64,000 bases of DNA from Mycoavidus sp. HKI (lineage in GTDB: Bacteria > Pseudomonadota > Gammaproteobacteria > Burkholderiales > Burkholderiaceae): the NCBI RefSeq assembly GCF_020023735.2, contig NZ_CP076444.2, forward strand, positions 1,131,501-1,195,500. The letters are read 5' to 3'. Shown piece after piece: positions 1 to 10,700 of this stretch. The notes beneath the pieces are model-generated. The model had not been told where the DNA came from. It saw only the letters and a program-made list of their open reading frames with translations, and did no database searches. Numbering within the stretch: the stretch's first letter is position 1; each line of letters opens with the position of its first letter. The position numbers and the translations under genes are program-made.

Positions 1-1
1 G

Positions 2-175
2 GCCCGCGCGATCCAAGCCGGCCAGCAGCCCTATATCGAGCAATTGAGGCAAAAATTCTTACAGATTGAGCAAAAGCTAGGCGCAGAAGTCTTCGCGCAA
101 TACCTCGACGATGAACTGGAAGAAAATATCGTGCGGCCGCAAGAATATATCGCGACACCAAGGACGATACATTAG
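2..175 (+). CDS. C-terminal end of an unidentified protein (partial)
   Basis: An open frame enters from the left edge and ends at TAG 173-175, giving 57 residues. The tail is charged and helical-looking, with stretches such as QLRQKFLQIEQKLGAE. No motif is recognisable. It points the same way as the acyltransferase gene 171 nt downstream and probably belongs to the same biosynthetic locus, but that is inference from position only. The start lies outside the window. Confidence 0.45.
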   Translation, partial: ARAIQAGQQPYIEQLRQKFLQIEQKLGAEVFAQYLDDELEENIVRPQEYIATPRTIH

Positions 176-335
176 GATTCAATCTACGCAACTTTTACTA
201 GAATTGAACCGGCGGCGGTGAGTTTTCTTCGGGTCTGGATCTGAGGTAATATGGCGAAGTTCCGAGCACCGCCCGGTCCCGCATCACGTCTTGTTTTTAT
301 AGTAGTTTTTTAACAGTCTGTAAGAAGTTTTATTT

Positions 336-340
336 GGAGG
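336..340 (+). promoter_or_regulatory. Strong Shine-Dalgarno of the trans-acting acyltransferase
   Basis: GGAGG lies 6 nt before the ATG at 347. This fixes the start and shows the gene is translated on its own rather than coupled to the frame ending at 175. Confidence 0.7.
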
Positions 341-346
341 ATTGTC

Positions 347-1510
347 ATGAGCGTCTATATGTTTCCAGGCCAGGGTTCCCAAACAAAGGGAATGGGCGAC
401 ACGCTATTTAGTCTGTTCCCAGAACTCACCGCCACCGCCAGCAAGATTCTCGGTTACTCAATTCAGGATTTATGCGTCAAAGATTCAAGTAAGCAACTTA
501 ACGACACTCGTTATACACAGCCAGCTTTGTATGTCGTGAATGCTCTTTCTTATCGACAACGCAGCAAAGAGACAGGTACTACTGCCAACTATCTGGTTGG
601 CCACAGTCTCGGTGAATACAATGCACTAGAAGCCTCCGGCGCAATCAGTTTTGAAGACGGCCTAAAGCTGGTCAAAAAACGCGGAGAATTGATGAGTGCG
701 GCCCCCAAAGGCGCCATGGCTGCGGTTATTGGATTAACCCAAATGGCGATTCAAGAAATTCTGCAAGCCAATGGCCTCACGGCGATTGATATCGCCAATC
801 TGAATTCGCCCACGCAAACCATCCTCTCTGGCTTGAAAGAAGATATCATCCGCGCAGCCTCATTCTTTGAAATTGACGGCGTTCGTTACACACCACTGAA
901 CACCAGCGGCGCCTTTCACTCCCGCTATATGGAAGCAGCCAAGAAGGAATTCGAAGCTTACCTGCAGGAGTTTACTTTCTCGGCGCTTTCAATCCCAGTC
1001 ATTGCAAACGTCGATGCCAGCCCTTACCAAGCTGATCGCATTGCTGCTAACTTAGCGACCCAGATTACACATCCGGTCCAATGGGTAAAGAGTATTCAAT
1101 ACCTGCTGGCCGAGGGAGAGGCCGACTTCGAAGAACTCGGCGTAGGACAGGTCTTGACCAAGCTGCTTGCCGACATCAAAAAGCATCCCCTACCCAGTGC
1201 ACATCCTGCGCCGGCCTCACCGGCTCCGGCTATGCAACAGCAGGCGATTCCGACTCCCGCTTCCGCTATGCAACAGCAGGCGGCAGCGCGCAGTGACCGT
1301 GAGCGGGAGCTTGCCGCGCTGCAACAAAAAATCAATGAATGGAACCGCTGCTATCCGATCGGCACCCAAGTCAAGACCGCTGCCCATGAAGGTCCGGTGG
1401 CCACGAAAACTAAGGCCATGATGCTGTTTGGCCACCGGGCCGCGATCTATCTGGAAGGCTATAACGGATATTTCGAGTTGAATAGTGTCCAGCCCGTCGA
1501 AGCAAGCTAA
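347..1510 (+). CDS. Trans-acting malonyl-CoA acyltransferase (trans-AT PKS type)
   Basis: Discrete acyltransferase that would load malonyl units onto acyl carrier proteins of AT-less polyketide synthase modules in the cytoplasm. Visible: FPGQGSQ at residues 6-12, nucleophile motif GHSLGE with Ser87, substrate arginine in KRGELM (about 112), and catalytic His191 in GAFHSR. After the AT core (about 1-275) comes an Ala/Pro linker with a repeated MQQQA unit. A small C-terminal domain (about 312-387, YPIGTQVK...) follows, as is common on stand-alone trans-ATs. At 387 aa it is longer than housekeeping FabD (about 310). Together with the AT-like gene facing it, it indicates a trans-AT PKS locus mostly to the left of the window. 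FabD is the alternative, but the C-terminal extension and context argue against it. Confidence 0.85.
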   Translation: MSVYMFPGQGSQTKGMGDTLFSLFPELTATASKILGYSIQDLCVKDSSKQLNDTRYTQPALYVVNALSYRQRSKETGTTANYLVGHSLGEYNALEASGAISFEDGLKLVKKRGELMSAAPKGAMAAVIGLTQMAIQEILQANGLTAIDIANLNSPTQTILSGLKEDIIRAASFFEIDGVRYTPLNTSGAFHSRYMEAAKKEFEAYLQEFTFSALSIPVIANVDASPYQADRIAANLATQITHPVQWVKSIQYLLAEGEADFEELGVGQVLTKLLADIKKHPLPSAHPAPASPAPAMQQQAIPTPASAMQQQAAARSDRERELAALQQKINEWNRCYPIGTQVKTAAHEGPVATKTKAMMLFGHRAAIYLEGYNGYFELNSVQPVEAS

Positions 1511-1518
1511 AAAAGCAT

Positions 1519-1545
1519 GAGCAGCGATGGCGCACGCCGCTGCTC
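1519..1545 (-). terminator. Hairpin between the two convergent AT genes
   Basis: An 8-bp perfect stem (GAGCAGCG at 1519-1526 with CGCTGCTC at 1538-1545) lies between two convergent stop codons. An A run at 1508-1514 would be the U tract for the minus-strand transcript, separated by 4 nt. It fits better as the terminator of the minus-strand gene; bidirectional use is possible. Confidence 0.45.
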
Positions 1546-1567
1546 AATTCTAAATGTATCCATGTCC

Positions 1568-2593
1568 TTACGGTATCGCTAGTTCCTGCAACAACGTGGA
1601 GAGGCTAGCCACGTCCTTGCCAAACTGATTGATCGCGTGGCAATAGCGCTTGGTATCGAGTGACATGTACTTAATGAAATTGGCCAGGGAACCGGTCGCG
1701 CTCAGGTCCACGAAGAAGTTGGCTGATGCAGCCGACGCCAGCGTCCGCATCAGCGCATAAAAATCCACCTTCTGCCGGACGATGTTCCAGATATATTCAC
1801 CTGGATTGACCAGATCGCTCGCTTCGATCATGCGGCCATAGGCGGGCGAGTAACACGGTATGCGAGGGGGACGCATTGCTACACCATCGGCGGTTGCCAT
1901 GATCGGGTCCCTCGTGGACTCAATATAGCTCGAATGAAATGGGTACTGGACTGGCAGGTCCTGCGACAGGACGCCCATCTCAGTCAAATGGGCTTTCACG
2001 CGCATCAGCGCAGTTCTAGGACCGGCCACGCAGAAGTTTTTGGCGAAGTTGACACCCGCCAGTTCAACGCCCTGATAGATGTCCGGATACTGGTCGAAGT
2101 GAGCAAGCGGCGCCAGCACACTCATCATGCCGCCTGGCGGGCAATCGTTGGCGAAGATTTGCGCCTGCCGCATGACTAGACGTAATCCGTCCTCCCATGA
2201 CAGGCATCCAGCCACCGTCAGCCCGATGTACTCGCCAAGGCTGTAGCCTAGCACCGCCCCCGGTTCGATGCCTGCGGCGCGCATCACCGCCGTCAGACTA
2301 TAGCCGATACTGAATAAGGCCGGGTGCGTGTGAAGAATTGCATTGAATGGCTCGTGGCTTTGGCGACGGTCGTCGTAGAGGATCTGCGCAAGCGATTGGC
2401 CGAGTTCCGGCTCGACGATTGCGCTGCATGCGTCCAGTTGTCGACGGAAGACAGGGTTCTCGTCGTACAGTTGCCGTCCCATCTGGAAGTACTGAGTTCC
2501 CTGCCCGCCATACATGAAAATCGTGCCGTTCGCACCGCCTGTTTTGAGCGGTGCTGCCATGAGATCGTTGGCGATCGACATCGGTGCCGTCAT
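1568..2593 (-). CDS. AT-like acyl hydrolase (PedC/PksD-type proofreading enzyme)
   Basis: Second discrete AT-fold protein, 341 aa. Motifs: GGQGTQYFQMG at about 29-39, nucleophile elbow GYSLGE with Ser118, and PFHSSY holding the catalytic His. The 'GGQGTQYFQMG' block is the hallmark I associate with the acyl-hydrolase branch of trans-AT PKS enzymes (PedC, PksD), which clear stalled acyl chains from carrier proteins. The usual His of GHSxG is Tyr here. The ATG at 2593 has GGAG about 8 nt upstream on its strand. It converges on the acyltransferase gene. A malonyl transferase role is the alternative, but pairing a canonical AT with this form is the classical trans-AT arrangement. Confidence 0.75.
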   Translation of the reverse strand: MTAPMSIANDLMAAPLKTGGANGTIFMYGGQGTQYFQMGRQLYDENPVFRRQLDACSAIVEPELGQSLAQILYDDRRQSHEPFNAILHTHPALFSIGYSLTAVMRAAGIEPGAVLGYSLGEYIGLTVAGCLSWEDGLRLVMRQAQIFANDCPPGGMMSVLAPLAHFDQYPDIYQGVELAGVNFAKNFCVAGPRTALMRVKAHLTEMGVLSQDLPVQYPFHSSYIESTRDPIMATADGVAMRPPRIPCYSPAYGRMIEASDLVNPGEYIWNIVRQKVDFYALMRTLASAASANFFVDLSATGSLANFIKYMSLDTKRYCHAINQFGKDVASLSTLLQELAIP

Positions 2594-3004
2594 GATCGAC
2601 TCCAGGGTGCCAACAAAACACGTCGGTCGATTGTGGTTCCGGCGGAAGGCCTACCTAAACTCTTGCGTAAATTTTTGTCTTGGTCATTTTCCATTTTGGT
2701 CCTTTCGACGCATTTCTTCTTCATTCATGGCGTCTATATGAGCGCCCCCGTTTGAGCAAGCTTTCCTTGAGTTCAGACAGGTAGGTTAAGGCTGCAGCTC
2801 TATACAGATAATTCCTCCTCCTGTGAAACAGAAACTCAAGCGACCTTCAGGTCGCACGAGCACATTTTTTGCAATATCGATTTATTGACGACCTAGCTCA
2901 CTTCTGCAATTCAAGCCTCCTCATAGAAAGACTTACATCCTAAACTTACTTCACAGTTTTATCGTGAGGTAGCCCTGCCCTTAGCATACATCCAGCCATG
3001 GCGA
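2594..3004. other. Gene-free stretch between acyl hydrolase and NRPS 3' end
   Basis: No supported gene. It holds a 6-bp GC-rich hairpin (GCGACC-TTCA-GGTCGC, 2840-2855) followed 9 nt later by a T6 run on the plus strand. This could be a relic terminator, but no plus-strand gene precedes it. The NRPS stop is at 3005-3007 and no minus-strand U-tract hairpin is obvious after it. Confidence 0.4.
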
Positions 3005-6000
3005 CTAACCTTTTTGTAATTTTTCCAACCTATTAGCCAACACTCGGCCAATTTTGGCCATCGGCTCCGACTGATCCATGTACTTATGTTCGCAATGGAT
3101 ATCATGAGTTTCAATATCTCCAAGCACATAAGGCTTCCACCGATCAGGGGAGTTGGCGAATCGATCTTCTACTACTGTGGCACAGAAAAAGAGTACGTCG
3201 CCACGGTAAATAAGTGGTGCAAAGTCTTCTGAAATGCGCTCGTTGTTTCTGATGACATCTCCAGCTTTTTCCCATAAATATTTCCCTGCATCAGCCATTC
3301 CTTCAACGCTGTAGCGATTAAGAATAGTGATGAAATCATCATCCTGATCGACTACATCACTTAAGCGGGAGAGGTCTGGATAGCTATCCATTAAAGCAAG
3401 CAGTGCGACTTTCTCACCCTGTTGCTCAAGTTGAGTTGCCATGCTGTACGCAATATTGCCGCCCAAGGACCATCCGAGTAGGTTGTAAGGCCCATCAGGC
3501 TGCACGCGACGAATCTGCTCGATATAATCTGCCGCCATCGCATCAATGCTTGGTGGCAGTGGTGCCGAGCCATTCATACCGCGTGCCTGTAGACCATAGA
3601 TCGGTTGGTCTTTACCTAAATGTTGAGACAGACCGATATAACTCCAACTGATACCGAGAACGGGGTGGATGCAAAAAAGAGGCGGTCGTGTGCCTGATGG
3701 CTGAATGGGAAGCAAAACATCAAATGAATCTTCCTGAGCGCTATTTGGCTGCATTAAACGCTGCGCCAAGTCGGCTACGGTTGGAGCCTCAAATAATGTA
3801 CGTAATGTTATCTCGATGCCTAACATCGAATTAACACGGCTCATCATCCTCACAGCAAGAAGCGAGTGTCCGCCAAGCGCAAAGAAGTTGTCGTGACGGC
3901 TAACTTGTGTAAGGCCCAACAATTCACTCCAGATTTTTGCCAGCGCTATTTCAATCTCCCCCTGTGGTGCTTCGTATATCTGGCGTGCAAAGTCTTCGTC
4001 AGACGGCACCGGCAATGCTCTTCGATCTAGCTTACCATTTGGTGTTAGCGGCAACGCATCTAAGCGTATAAAAGCACTGGGCATCATATATTCAGGCAGC
4101 TTAGCAGCTAGGTGGGTGCGTAATGTAATAGCAAGCGGCTCATCAGCCTCAGCCACCATATATGCAACTAGGCGTTTATCACTTCCTTCACCCAGGGCAA
4201 GTACCACTGCTTCACTTACCTGCGAATGTTCAGTCAGGCGCGCTTCGATTTCACTCAGCTCAATACGAAAGCCGCGGATCTTGACTTGATGATCGTTACG
4301 GCCTAGGAACTCCAGATTACCGTTGGGTAGATAGCGGACCAAATCGCCCGTCTTATACATCCGAGCGTTGACTTGATCACTGAATGGATCAAGCAAGAAG
4401 CGCTCTTTTGTCAATTCAGGACGATTCAAATAACCACGCGCGACGCCAGCCCCACCGATATACAACTCTCCTACCATCCCAAGTGGAACGGGCTGCATCA
4501 ATGAATCCAAAATATATAGTCGTGTATTGGCAAGTGGACGACCAATCGTGCGCCAGTGACTATCGTCAGCGGTTACGTCATGAGCCGTATTAGTAATCGA
4601 AGTTTCGGTGAGGCCATAGCCATTCAATAAGCGTGGACGATGGCCTGTCCCAGTAAACCACGCCTGATGAGCTGCTGCCGCGCTGAAGGCATCTCCGCCA
4701 GCATAAATCGTACGCACGCACCCCGGGATAGCTACCTGCTCTTGAACCAGTTGCGCCCAAAATGGGGTTGGTAAATCAACCACGCTAATTTGGTTAGCTT
4801 CGCACAAAGCCCAGAATTGCGTGGCTCCTGCCACCCAGGCATCGGTACGCAACACAAGGGTTGCACCACGAGTCAAAGTAAGAAAAATTTCTTCGACAGA
4901 GACATCAAAAGAGAGGGAAGCAAATTGCAGCATGCGATCCTGCGAACTAAAGTCCAGTAATTTAGCTGCCGCGGTCACATCATTGACTACGTTTCGGTGC
5001 TCAACCATCACGCCTTTCGGTCGACCTGTAGAACCCGAGGTATAAATCACATAGGCTAAATGCTCTGCATTTAGTCCAAATTTATATGGATCAGGATTGA
5101 GGCTACTATAACGTTCCCATTGCGTTGCATCAGCTTGTAAGTCTAAGACCGGAACCTCAGCGCCTAAGCATTGCACAACGGCGGCATGCGGCACACCAAT
5201 ACTCAGTAAAGCCACCGGCGCACAGTCTGTCACCATATCCACTAAACGTTCGGGCGGATAGTCTGGATCTAACGGCACGTAGGCCCCACCTGCCTTGATC
5301 ACCGCCAACATAGCTATTACAGCCTCTATGCTGGACTGTGCAAGTAATGCTACGCGGCTATCGGGCTGCACCCCTAAGTCTCTCAGGTAGCGGGCAAGGC
5401 GATTCGCTTGCGCGTTGAGTTCTGCATAGCTGACAATCTGGTTATCTCGTACTAATGCAACAGCGTCCGGCGTCCGCTCAACTTGCTCCTCAAATAGCCA
5501 ATGAAGACATTGGTGCTCGGGATAAGGTATTGCCGTCGTATTCCATGTATTCAGTAACAATTCTTGCTCGGAGGGTGGCAACACTTCCAACTGGTAAACC
5601 GGCTTGTCTGGCGTATGTTCTAGTGCGTCGGCCAAACTTTGCATTGCCTGATGCATATAACCACAGACTCGTTTTGCATCAAATGGCTGTGCGATGCTAG
5701 CCGTTAACCCTAACGCTTGCCCAAAGTCTTCTATGGATAGCCCGATCGGATAGTTATCACGCTCCTCTGTTCCTAGCAATTCAGCGTCGACACTGATTTG
5801 CCCTTCATTTTGCATTCTCTGATGCCGATAGTTCAGTAATGCGCTAAACAGTGGGGTACCAGCTGGCACCCCACTGCAACGTTGGGCTAGCGCGAGAGAT
5901 GCGTGCTCATGTTCCAACAAGGCAGCCAATCGTGTTTGGGTGTCACGCACACCCTCCTGAACACTGCAACGGTCTACATCGATGCGGAATGGCAATGTAT

Positions 6001-7276
6001 TGATGAACAGCCCCAGTGCACGGTCGACCCCTTCTCCTGCCTGCATGCGCCCGAACAACACCGTGCCAAATACCACCCGCTGTTGACCACTGGTGCGTGC
6101 CAGAACCTGTGCCCAAGCCAAATGACATAGACTGGCTAAACTTACATTTAACCGCCTAGCCTGAGCACGCAGGCGATCATTTAGCTCCTGCGGCAGCATC
6201 CGTTGCGACTCGGTTACTTGGGTGCCATCACGATAGACCTCTGATAATCCAAAAGGCAGCATAGGCTCATCCACCTCTGCCAGCATCTCCTTGAAGAAAC
6301 GATCATGTGCCTCCTGGCTTACCCCTAAACGAGCCTGGGCAACTAAATTACGGAAAGGCTGTGGTACGGACAACGTGTCGCCCTGCCCCTCGAGGAATGC
6401 TTGAATTTCACGCTGCATTTCCTCTAGCGTTGAATGATCGCCAGTTAAATGGTGCAGCAACTGCACCATTTGCCAACGTCCATCGCTATCCTGCGCAATG
6501 ATGAATTGAAACAACGGTGCTTGTGTCAGATTAAGACGATGATGACGTGGATCAAAGCGTTGACTAAGTTGCTCGGCAATCGGCCCATCGGCTATATCCA
6601 ATGAAAGCTCAGTAATGGAGAGTGGGGCATGACGCCAAACCACTTGGGCGGGGGTAGACAACTTGTCCCAAACAAAGGCCGTACGCAAAATGTCATGTCG
6701 ATTAATGACCTGCTGGACTGCATATAAATAGCGATTCAATGATTCTCGATTCGCAAAAATCATCTGCGCTATCAATAAATAAGGATCGCCTTCTGTCGCC
6801 AATACGTGATGGAACAAAATACCGTCTTGCAATGGCGATAACGCATAAATGTCCTGAATATTCGCGACTCCACCAGGCGTCTGTTCAATAATCTGATCAA
6901 TTTCAGCTTGGCTAAGATCGATGAGTGGCAGCATTGCTGGTGTCAAAGCAATGGTATTGGTCGTGATCAAATTCGGTGGGATGACGATTTCTTGGTGCTG
7001 ACCTAACGATTGCGCCAATGCCTTTAATGTTGGCTTATCAAATAGTGCTCGCACGGAAACGGCAAGTCCTAAGCGACGCAAACTCTCGATCATCTGTACG
7101 GCGAGTAGCGAGTGTCCACCCAACACGAAGAAACTATCATGACGGCTAATTCGTTCGACCTTAAGTAACTTAGACCAGATGTTAGCCAACGCCGTTTCAA
7201 TTTCTCCTTGCGGTGCCCTGACGAGCAAAGGCCTCACCATCCGGTGTCGGCAACGCACGTCGATCCAACTTGCCAT
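3005..7276 (-). CDS. NRPS 3' fragment: T4 - dual C/E - A5 - T5 - thioesterase
   Basis: 1,423-aa frame. T4 carries LGGHSLL (Ser56). The dual C/E domain starts at about 105 with [11 protein letters not shown] and HHVLATEGD, with catalytic HHLTGD at 275-280. A5 spans about 555-1060 ([17 protein letters not shown] instead of GYGPTE); its by-eye specificity residues are D-V-E-D-Y-G-G-I-T. T5 is [10 protein letters not shown]. The type I thioesterase has nucleophile GWSLGG (Ser about 1270), Asp in LMDSYPD (about 1297) and His in HCEHKYM (about 1397), and would release or cyclise the finished peptide. The listed ATG-like start is an artefact of the frameshift near 7218: true NRPS sequence begins at about APQGEIE (residue 21). 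Confidence 0.85.
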   Translation of the reverse strand: MASWIDVRCRHRMVRPLLVRAPQGEIETALANIWSKLLKVERISRHDSFFVLGGHSLLAVQMIESLRRLGLAVSVRALFDKPTLKALAQSLGQHQEIVIPPNLITTNTIALTPAMLPLIDLSQAEIDQIIEQTPGGVANIQDIYALSPLQDGILFHHVLATEGDPYLLIAQMIFANRESLNRYLYAVQQVINRHDILRTAFVWDKLSTPAQVVWRHAPLSITELSLDIADGPIAEQLSQRFDPRHHRLNLTQAPLFQFIIAQDSDGRWQMVQLLHHLTGDHSTLEEMQREIQAFLEGQGDTLSVPQPFRNLVAQARLGVSQEAHDRFFKEMLAEVDEPMLPFGLSEVYRDGTQVTESQRMLPQELNDRLRAQARRLNVSLASLCHLAWAQVLARTSGQQRVVFGTVLFGRMQAGEGVDRALGLFINTLPFRIDVDRCSVQEGVRDTQTRLAALLEHEHASLALAQRCSGVPAGTPLFSALLNYRHQRMQNEGQISVDAELLGTEERDNYPIGLSIEDFGQALGLTASIAQPFDAKRVCGYMHQAMQSLADALEHTPDKPVYQLEVLPPSEQELLLNTWNTTAIPYPEHQCLHWLFEEQVERTPDAVALVRDNQIVSYAELNAQANRLARYLRDLGVQPDSRVALLAQSSIEAVIAMLAVIKAGGAYVPLDPDYPPERLVDMVTDCAPVALLSIGVPHAAVVQCLGAEVPVLDLQADATQWERYSSLNPDPYKFGLNAEHLAYVIYTSGSTGRPKGVMVEHRNVVNDVTAAAKLLDFSSQDRMLQFASLSFDVSVEEIFLTLTRGATLVLRTDAWVAGATQFWALCEANQISVVDLPTPFWAQLVQEQVAIPGCVRTIYAGGDAFSAAAAHQAWFTGTGHRPRLLNGYGLTETSITNTAHDVTADDSHWRTIGRPLANTRLYILDSLMQPVPLGMVGELYIGGAGVARGYLNRPELTKERFLLDPFSDQVNARMYKTGDLVRYLPNGNLEFLGRNDHQVKIRGFRIELSEIEARLTEHSQVSEAVVLALGEGSDKRLVAYMVAEADEPLAITLRTHLAAKLPEYMMPSAFIRLDALPLTPNGKLDRRALPVPSDEDFARQIYEAPQGEIEIALAKIWSELLGLTQVSRHDNFFALGGHSLLAVRMMSRVNSMLGIEITLRTLFEAPTVADLAQRLMQPNSAQEDSFDVLLPIQPSGTRPPLFCIHPVLGISWSYIGLSQHLGKDQPIYGLQARGMNGSAPLPPSIDAMAADYIEQIRRVQPDGPYNLLGWSLGGNIAYSMATQLEQQGEKVALLALMDSYPDLSRLSDVVDQDDDFITILNRYSVEGMADAGKYLWEKAGDVIRNNERISEDFAPLIYRGDVLFFCATVVEDRFANSPDRWKPYVLGDIETHDIHCEHKYMDQSEPMAKIGRVLANRLEKLQKG

Positions 7277-7790
7277 TCGATGTCAACGGCAATGCATCCA
7301 GTCGCACGAAGGCAGCAGGCACCATATACTCAGGCAGCTTCTCCATCAGGTGCGTATGCAACGTGGCAGCTAGTTGCTCATCAGTTTCAGCCACCACATA
7401 CGCAATTAGGCGCTTATGACTTCCCTCTCCCACAGCGAGCACTGCTGCTTCACGCACCTTGGAATGCTCGACAAGGCGCGCCTCAATCTCGCCCGGCTCG
7501 ATCCGTAGGCCCCGCATCTTAATTTGGTAATCATTACGCCCAATAAATTCCAGATTGCCATCAGGCAAATAGCGCGCGCGATCGCCCGTCTTATACATCC
7601 GCGCATCTTCCTCTGTGCTAAACGGGTCTTGTAGGAAACGCTCAGCCGTCAGTTCGGGACGATTTAAATAACCGCGTGCCACCGCAACCCCACCAATGTA
7701 TAACTCTCCTATAGTACCCACTGGCACAGGTTGATGATGGGCATCCAATAGGTAGAGGCGGATGTTCGCCATCGGTCGATGGGAACGATT
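7197..7790 (-). pseudogene. Frame-shifted C-terminal part of adenylation domain A4
   Basis: This segment reads in a different frame (to 7197) from the NRPS sequence on either side. It encodes the A4 tail: [38 protein letters not shown] and NGKLDRR. Compared with sister modules, about 4 nt are missing at 7785-7792 (GGTCGATGGG where GGTCGACCGATGGG is expected, consistent with slippage between CGA repeats). About 8 nt are missing near 7218-7222, where the TYEAPQGE junction should be. The two losses sum to 12 nt, so the outer frames match and only this stretch is shifted. Assembly error in repetitive NRPS DNA is the alternative. Confidence 0.75.
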
Positions 7791-10700
7791 TCACTGTTAA
7801 AGTCAGATGGGGAAGGCCATACTGTGGCACCAATCGTGGCTTCTGTTGGACCATAGCCATTAAAAACAAGGCCGTGATGGCGCACAGATCGCAATAATGT
7901 TGCATTAAGCGCCTCACCGATCAAGAACAACGTCACAGGTGTGCTCAGATTAGGTAAGTCTTTGCCGTCTTGAAGTAGCGCTGGTGGTATCGTCGCGTGA
8001 GTGATCGCATGGCGCTCCAGGTAATCCCACAGTCTATGCCGATCAAGGCGAACCGCAGCAGGTGGCAGATATAAGGAGGCCCCACAACCTAAGGCCATGG
8101 TGATTTCCCACATGCTCGCATCGAAACCGGGAGAGACAAACTGCAAAATCCGACTGGAAACATCAACGCCAAAATTCGTCATTTGCACATGAGCGAGATT
8201 CACAACGCCCCTATGTTCCACCATAACCCCTTTGGGAGTACCAGTGGAACCGGAGGTATAAACCACATAGGCCAGGTGGTGGGGAGCCAAACTAGACACG
8301 GACGGATTCGTATCCGCCAGCGTTGGTGGGGAATTGGGGTCGAGCACGGTACGTAACGCAAGCACAGCCTCACCTAGCACGCTACGTCCAGTGGCATCAG
8401 CTAGCAGAATGGTCGGCGCGGCATCTGCAAGGATCTGCGTCAGACGCTCACTTGGATACGCCGGATCAAGTGGCACATAGGCACCGCCCGCTTTTAAAAT
8501 CGCCAGCAGCCCCACTACCCACGCTGAACTACGTTCCATACAAATCGCAACGCGCCTATCCGGTCCAACCCCTAACTCAATCAGCCTATGCGCAAGTCGA
8601 TTCGCTCGCGCATTCAGCTCGGCATAACTGAGCTCTTGATTTTCATACACGATCGCAGTCGCCTCTGGCGTACGTTCCACCTGTGTTTCAAACAACTGGT
8701 GAATACACTGATGAGTCGGATAATCCCGCTGCGTGGCGCTCCAGGTTTCAAGTAAGAGTTTACGTTCAGCAGGTGCCAGAATATTCACCTGAGCAAGGCT
8801 TTGCTTTGCATCGCTCACCATCGCTCGTAATATCGCATAGAGATAACCCACGTGCCGATCTATTGTCTGCCAATCGAACAAGGCCGTCGCATAACCCAAC
8901 TCACCAATGATCTCATCACCCACCTCTCGTAATTCCAATTCAAGATCAAACTTGACGGCGTCGTAATTCGAGTCAACGGGTGTCACTTTCAGACCAGGCA
9001 AATGCCACTTACTCTCTTCGTTATTCTGCCAGGCGAACATCACTTGAAATAATGGCGTATGGTCCAGCCTGCGTGGTGGTTGAACAATCTCTATCACCTG
9101 TTCAAAAGGTAAGTCTTGATGCGCTTGGGCGGCCAATGTACTGTGTCGGAGGCGCTCAAACAGTTCAACGGTATTCGGTTCACCAGACAGATCAAGACGC
9201 AACGCCAAGGTATTCACGAAACAACCGATCAAAGGCTCAATCTCAGGATGGTTGCGATTGGCGCTGGGGGTGCCAATAACAATATCGTCTTGGCCGGAGA
9301 GGCGTGACAGGACAGCACCCCAGCCAGCTAGCAAACTCATAAACAGGGTTACACCATGTTTTTGGCTGAGTTGTTTAAGCGCGCTTGTCATTTGCGCATC
9401 TAATTGAATCGGCACACGATTCCCAGAAAAAGATTGCTGTGCAGGACGCGGCCGATCGGTAGGAAGATTCAACAGTACCGGTGCATCGTCTAAGGTGGCG
9501 CGCCAGTACTCACTTTGCGTTTTGAGTCGGTCATCCGAAAGCCACTGTCGTTGCCAAGCTGCGTAATCTGGGTATTGAATATCCATCGGCGGGAGCGGAC
9601 TAACGCCTCCCGCACGATAGGCAGCATAGAGGGCTTCCAATTCTCGCTGCAGCAAGTTTAAAGACCAACCATCTGAAACAATATGGTGTTGAGTGAGCAA
9701 AAACACATGCTCCTCGTCAGTGAGTTGGATCAAACACGCTCGAATCAGCGGGCCTTGGGCTAAGTCGAAAGGTGCGCGGGCCTCTTCAATACCTAAGTGC
9801 TCCACTTGTTCAGTAGCGTTTGGATATTGGCGCAAGTCATGGTAACGCATCGGCAGGCCCGACTTGGTGGCAAGTAGCTGAACCTGAGGTTGGCCTTCCA
9901 CCATCACGAATACCGAGCGCAGTGCTTCGTGGCGTGCAAATACCGTATCCAATGCTCGCTGCCACGCGCCTCTATCCAAAACGCCAAGCAAGCGGATAGC
10001 TAAAGGAATGTGATACGTCTCGTTGACGCCCTCGAGCTGGGCCAAGAACCATAGCCGTTGCTGGGCAAATGATAGAGGTAAAGCACCCTCGCGAGACACC
10101 GAAGCGATAGTGGGAGAAAAAGTGTTTGCTTGAGTCAAACGTTCGTTCACCGCTGCTGCAAATGCTGAAAGGGTGGGTAAAGCAAACAGCGTCGCCAACG
10201 GTAACTCGACGCCCAACACCGTAATCCGGTTCATTAAACGCACCGCAAGCAGCGAGTGACCGCCTAGTGCGAAGAAACTATCATGACGGCTGATCTGCTC
10301 TACCTTAAGTAATTCGGACCAGATAGCTGCTAGCATAGTTTCGATCTTCCCCTGTGGCGCTTCGTATACCTCACGAGCAACCGCCTCATCAGATGGGGCA
10401 GGCAACGCACGTCGATCCAGCTTACCATTTGGGGTCAGCGGCAGCGCATCCACGCACACAAAGGCCGCTGGCATCATATAGTCAGGCAGCCTTCCCGTCA
10501 GATACGCACGTAATGTAGCGGCGATCTGTTCATTAGCCTCAGCCACCACATACGCGACCAGACGTTTATCCCCACCTTCACCCAGCGCAAGCACTATGGC
10601 TTCTCGCACCTGCGGATGCTCGATCAGGTGTGCCTCGATCTCACCTGGTTCAATCCTAAATCCACGGATCTTGATCTGATGATCGTTACGACCTAAAAAC

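Noticed and set aside
1096..1435. Overlapping frames on both strands inside the acyltransferase linker
   Set aside because: They arise from the GC-rich Ala/Pro/Gln linker codons and show no independent signals.
2840..2870. GC hairpin followed by a T run on the plus strand
   Set aside because: There is no plus-strand gene upstream to terminate and the T run is 9 nt from the stem.
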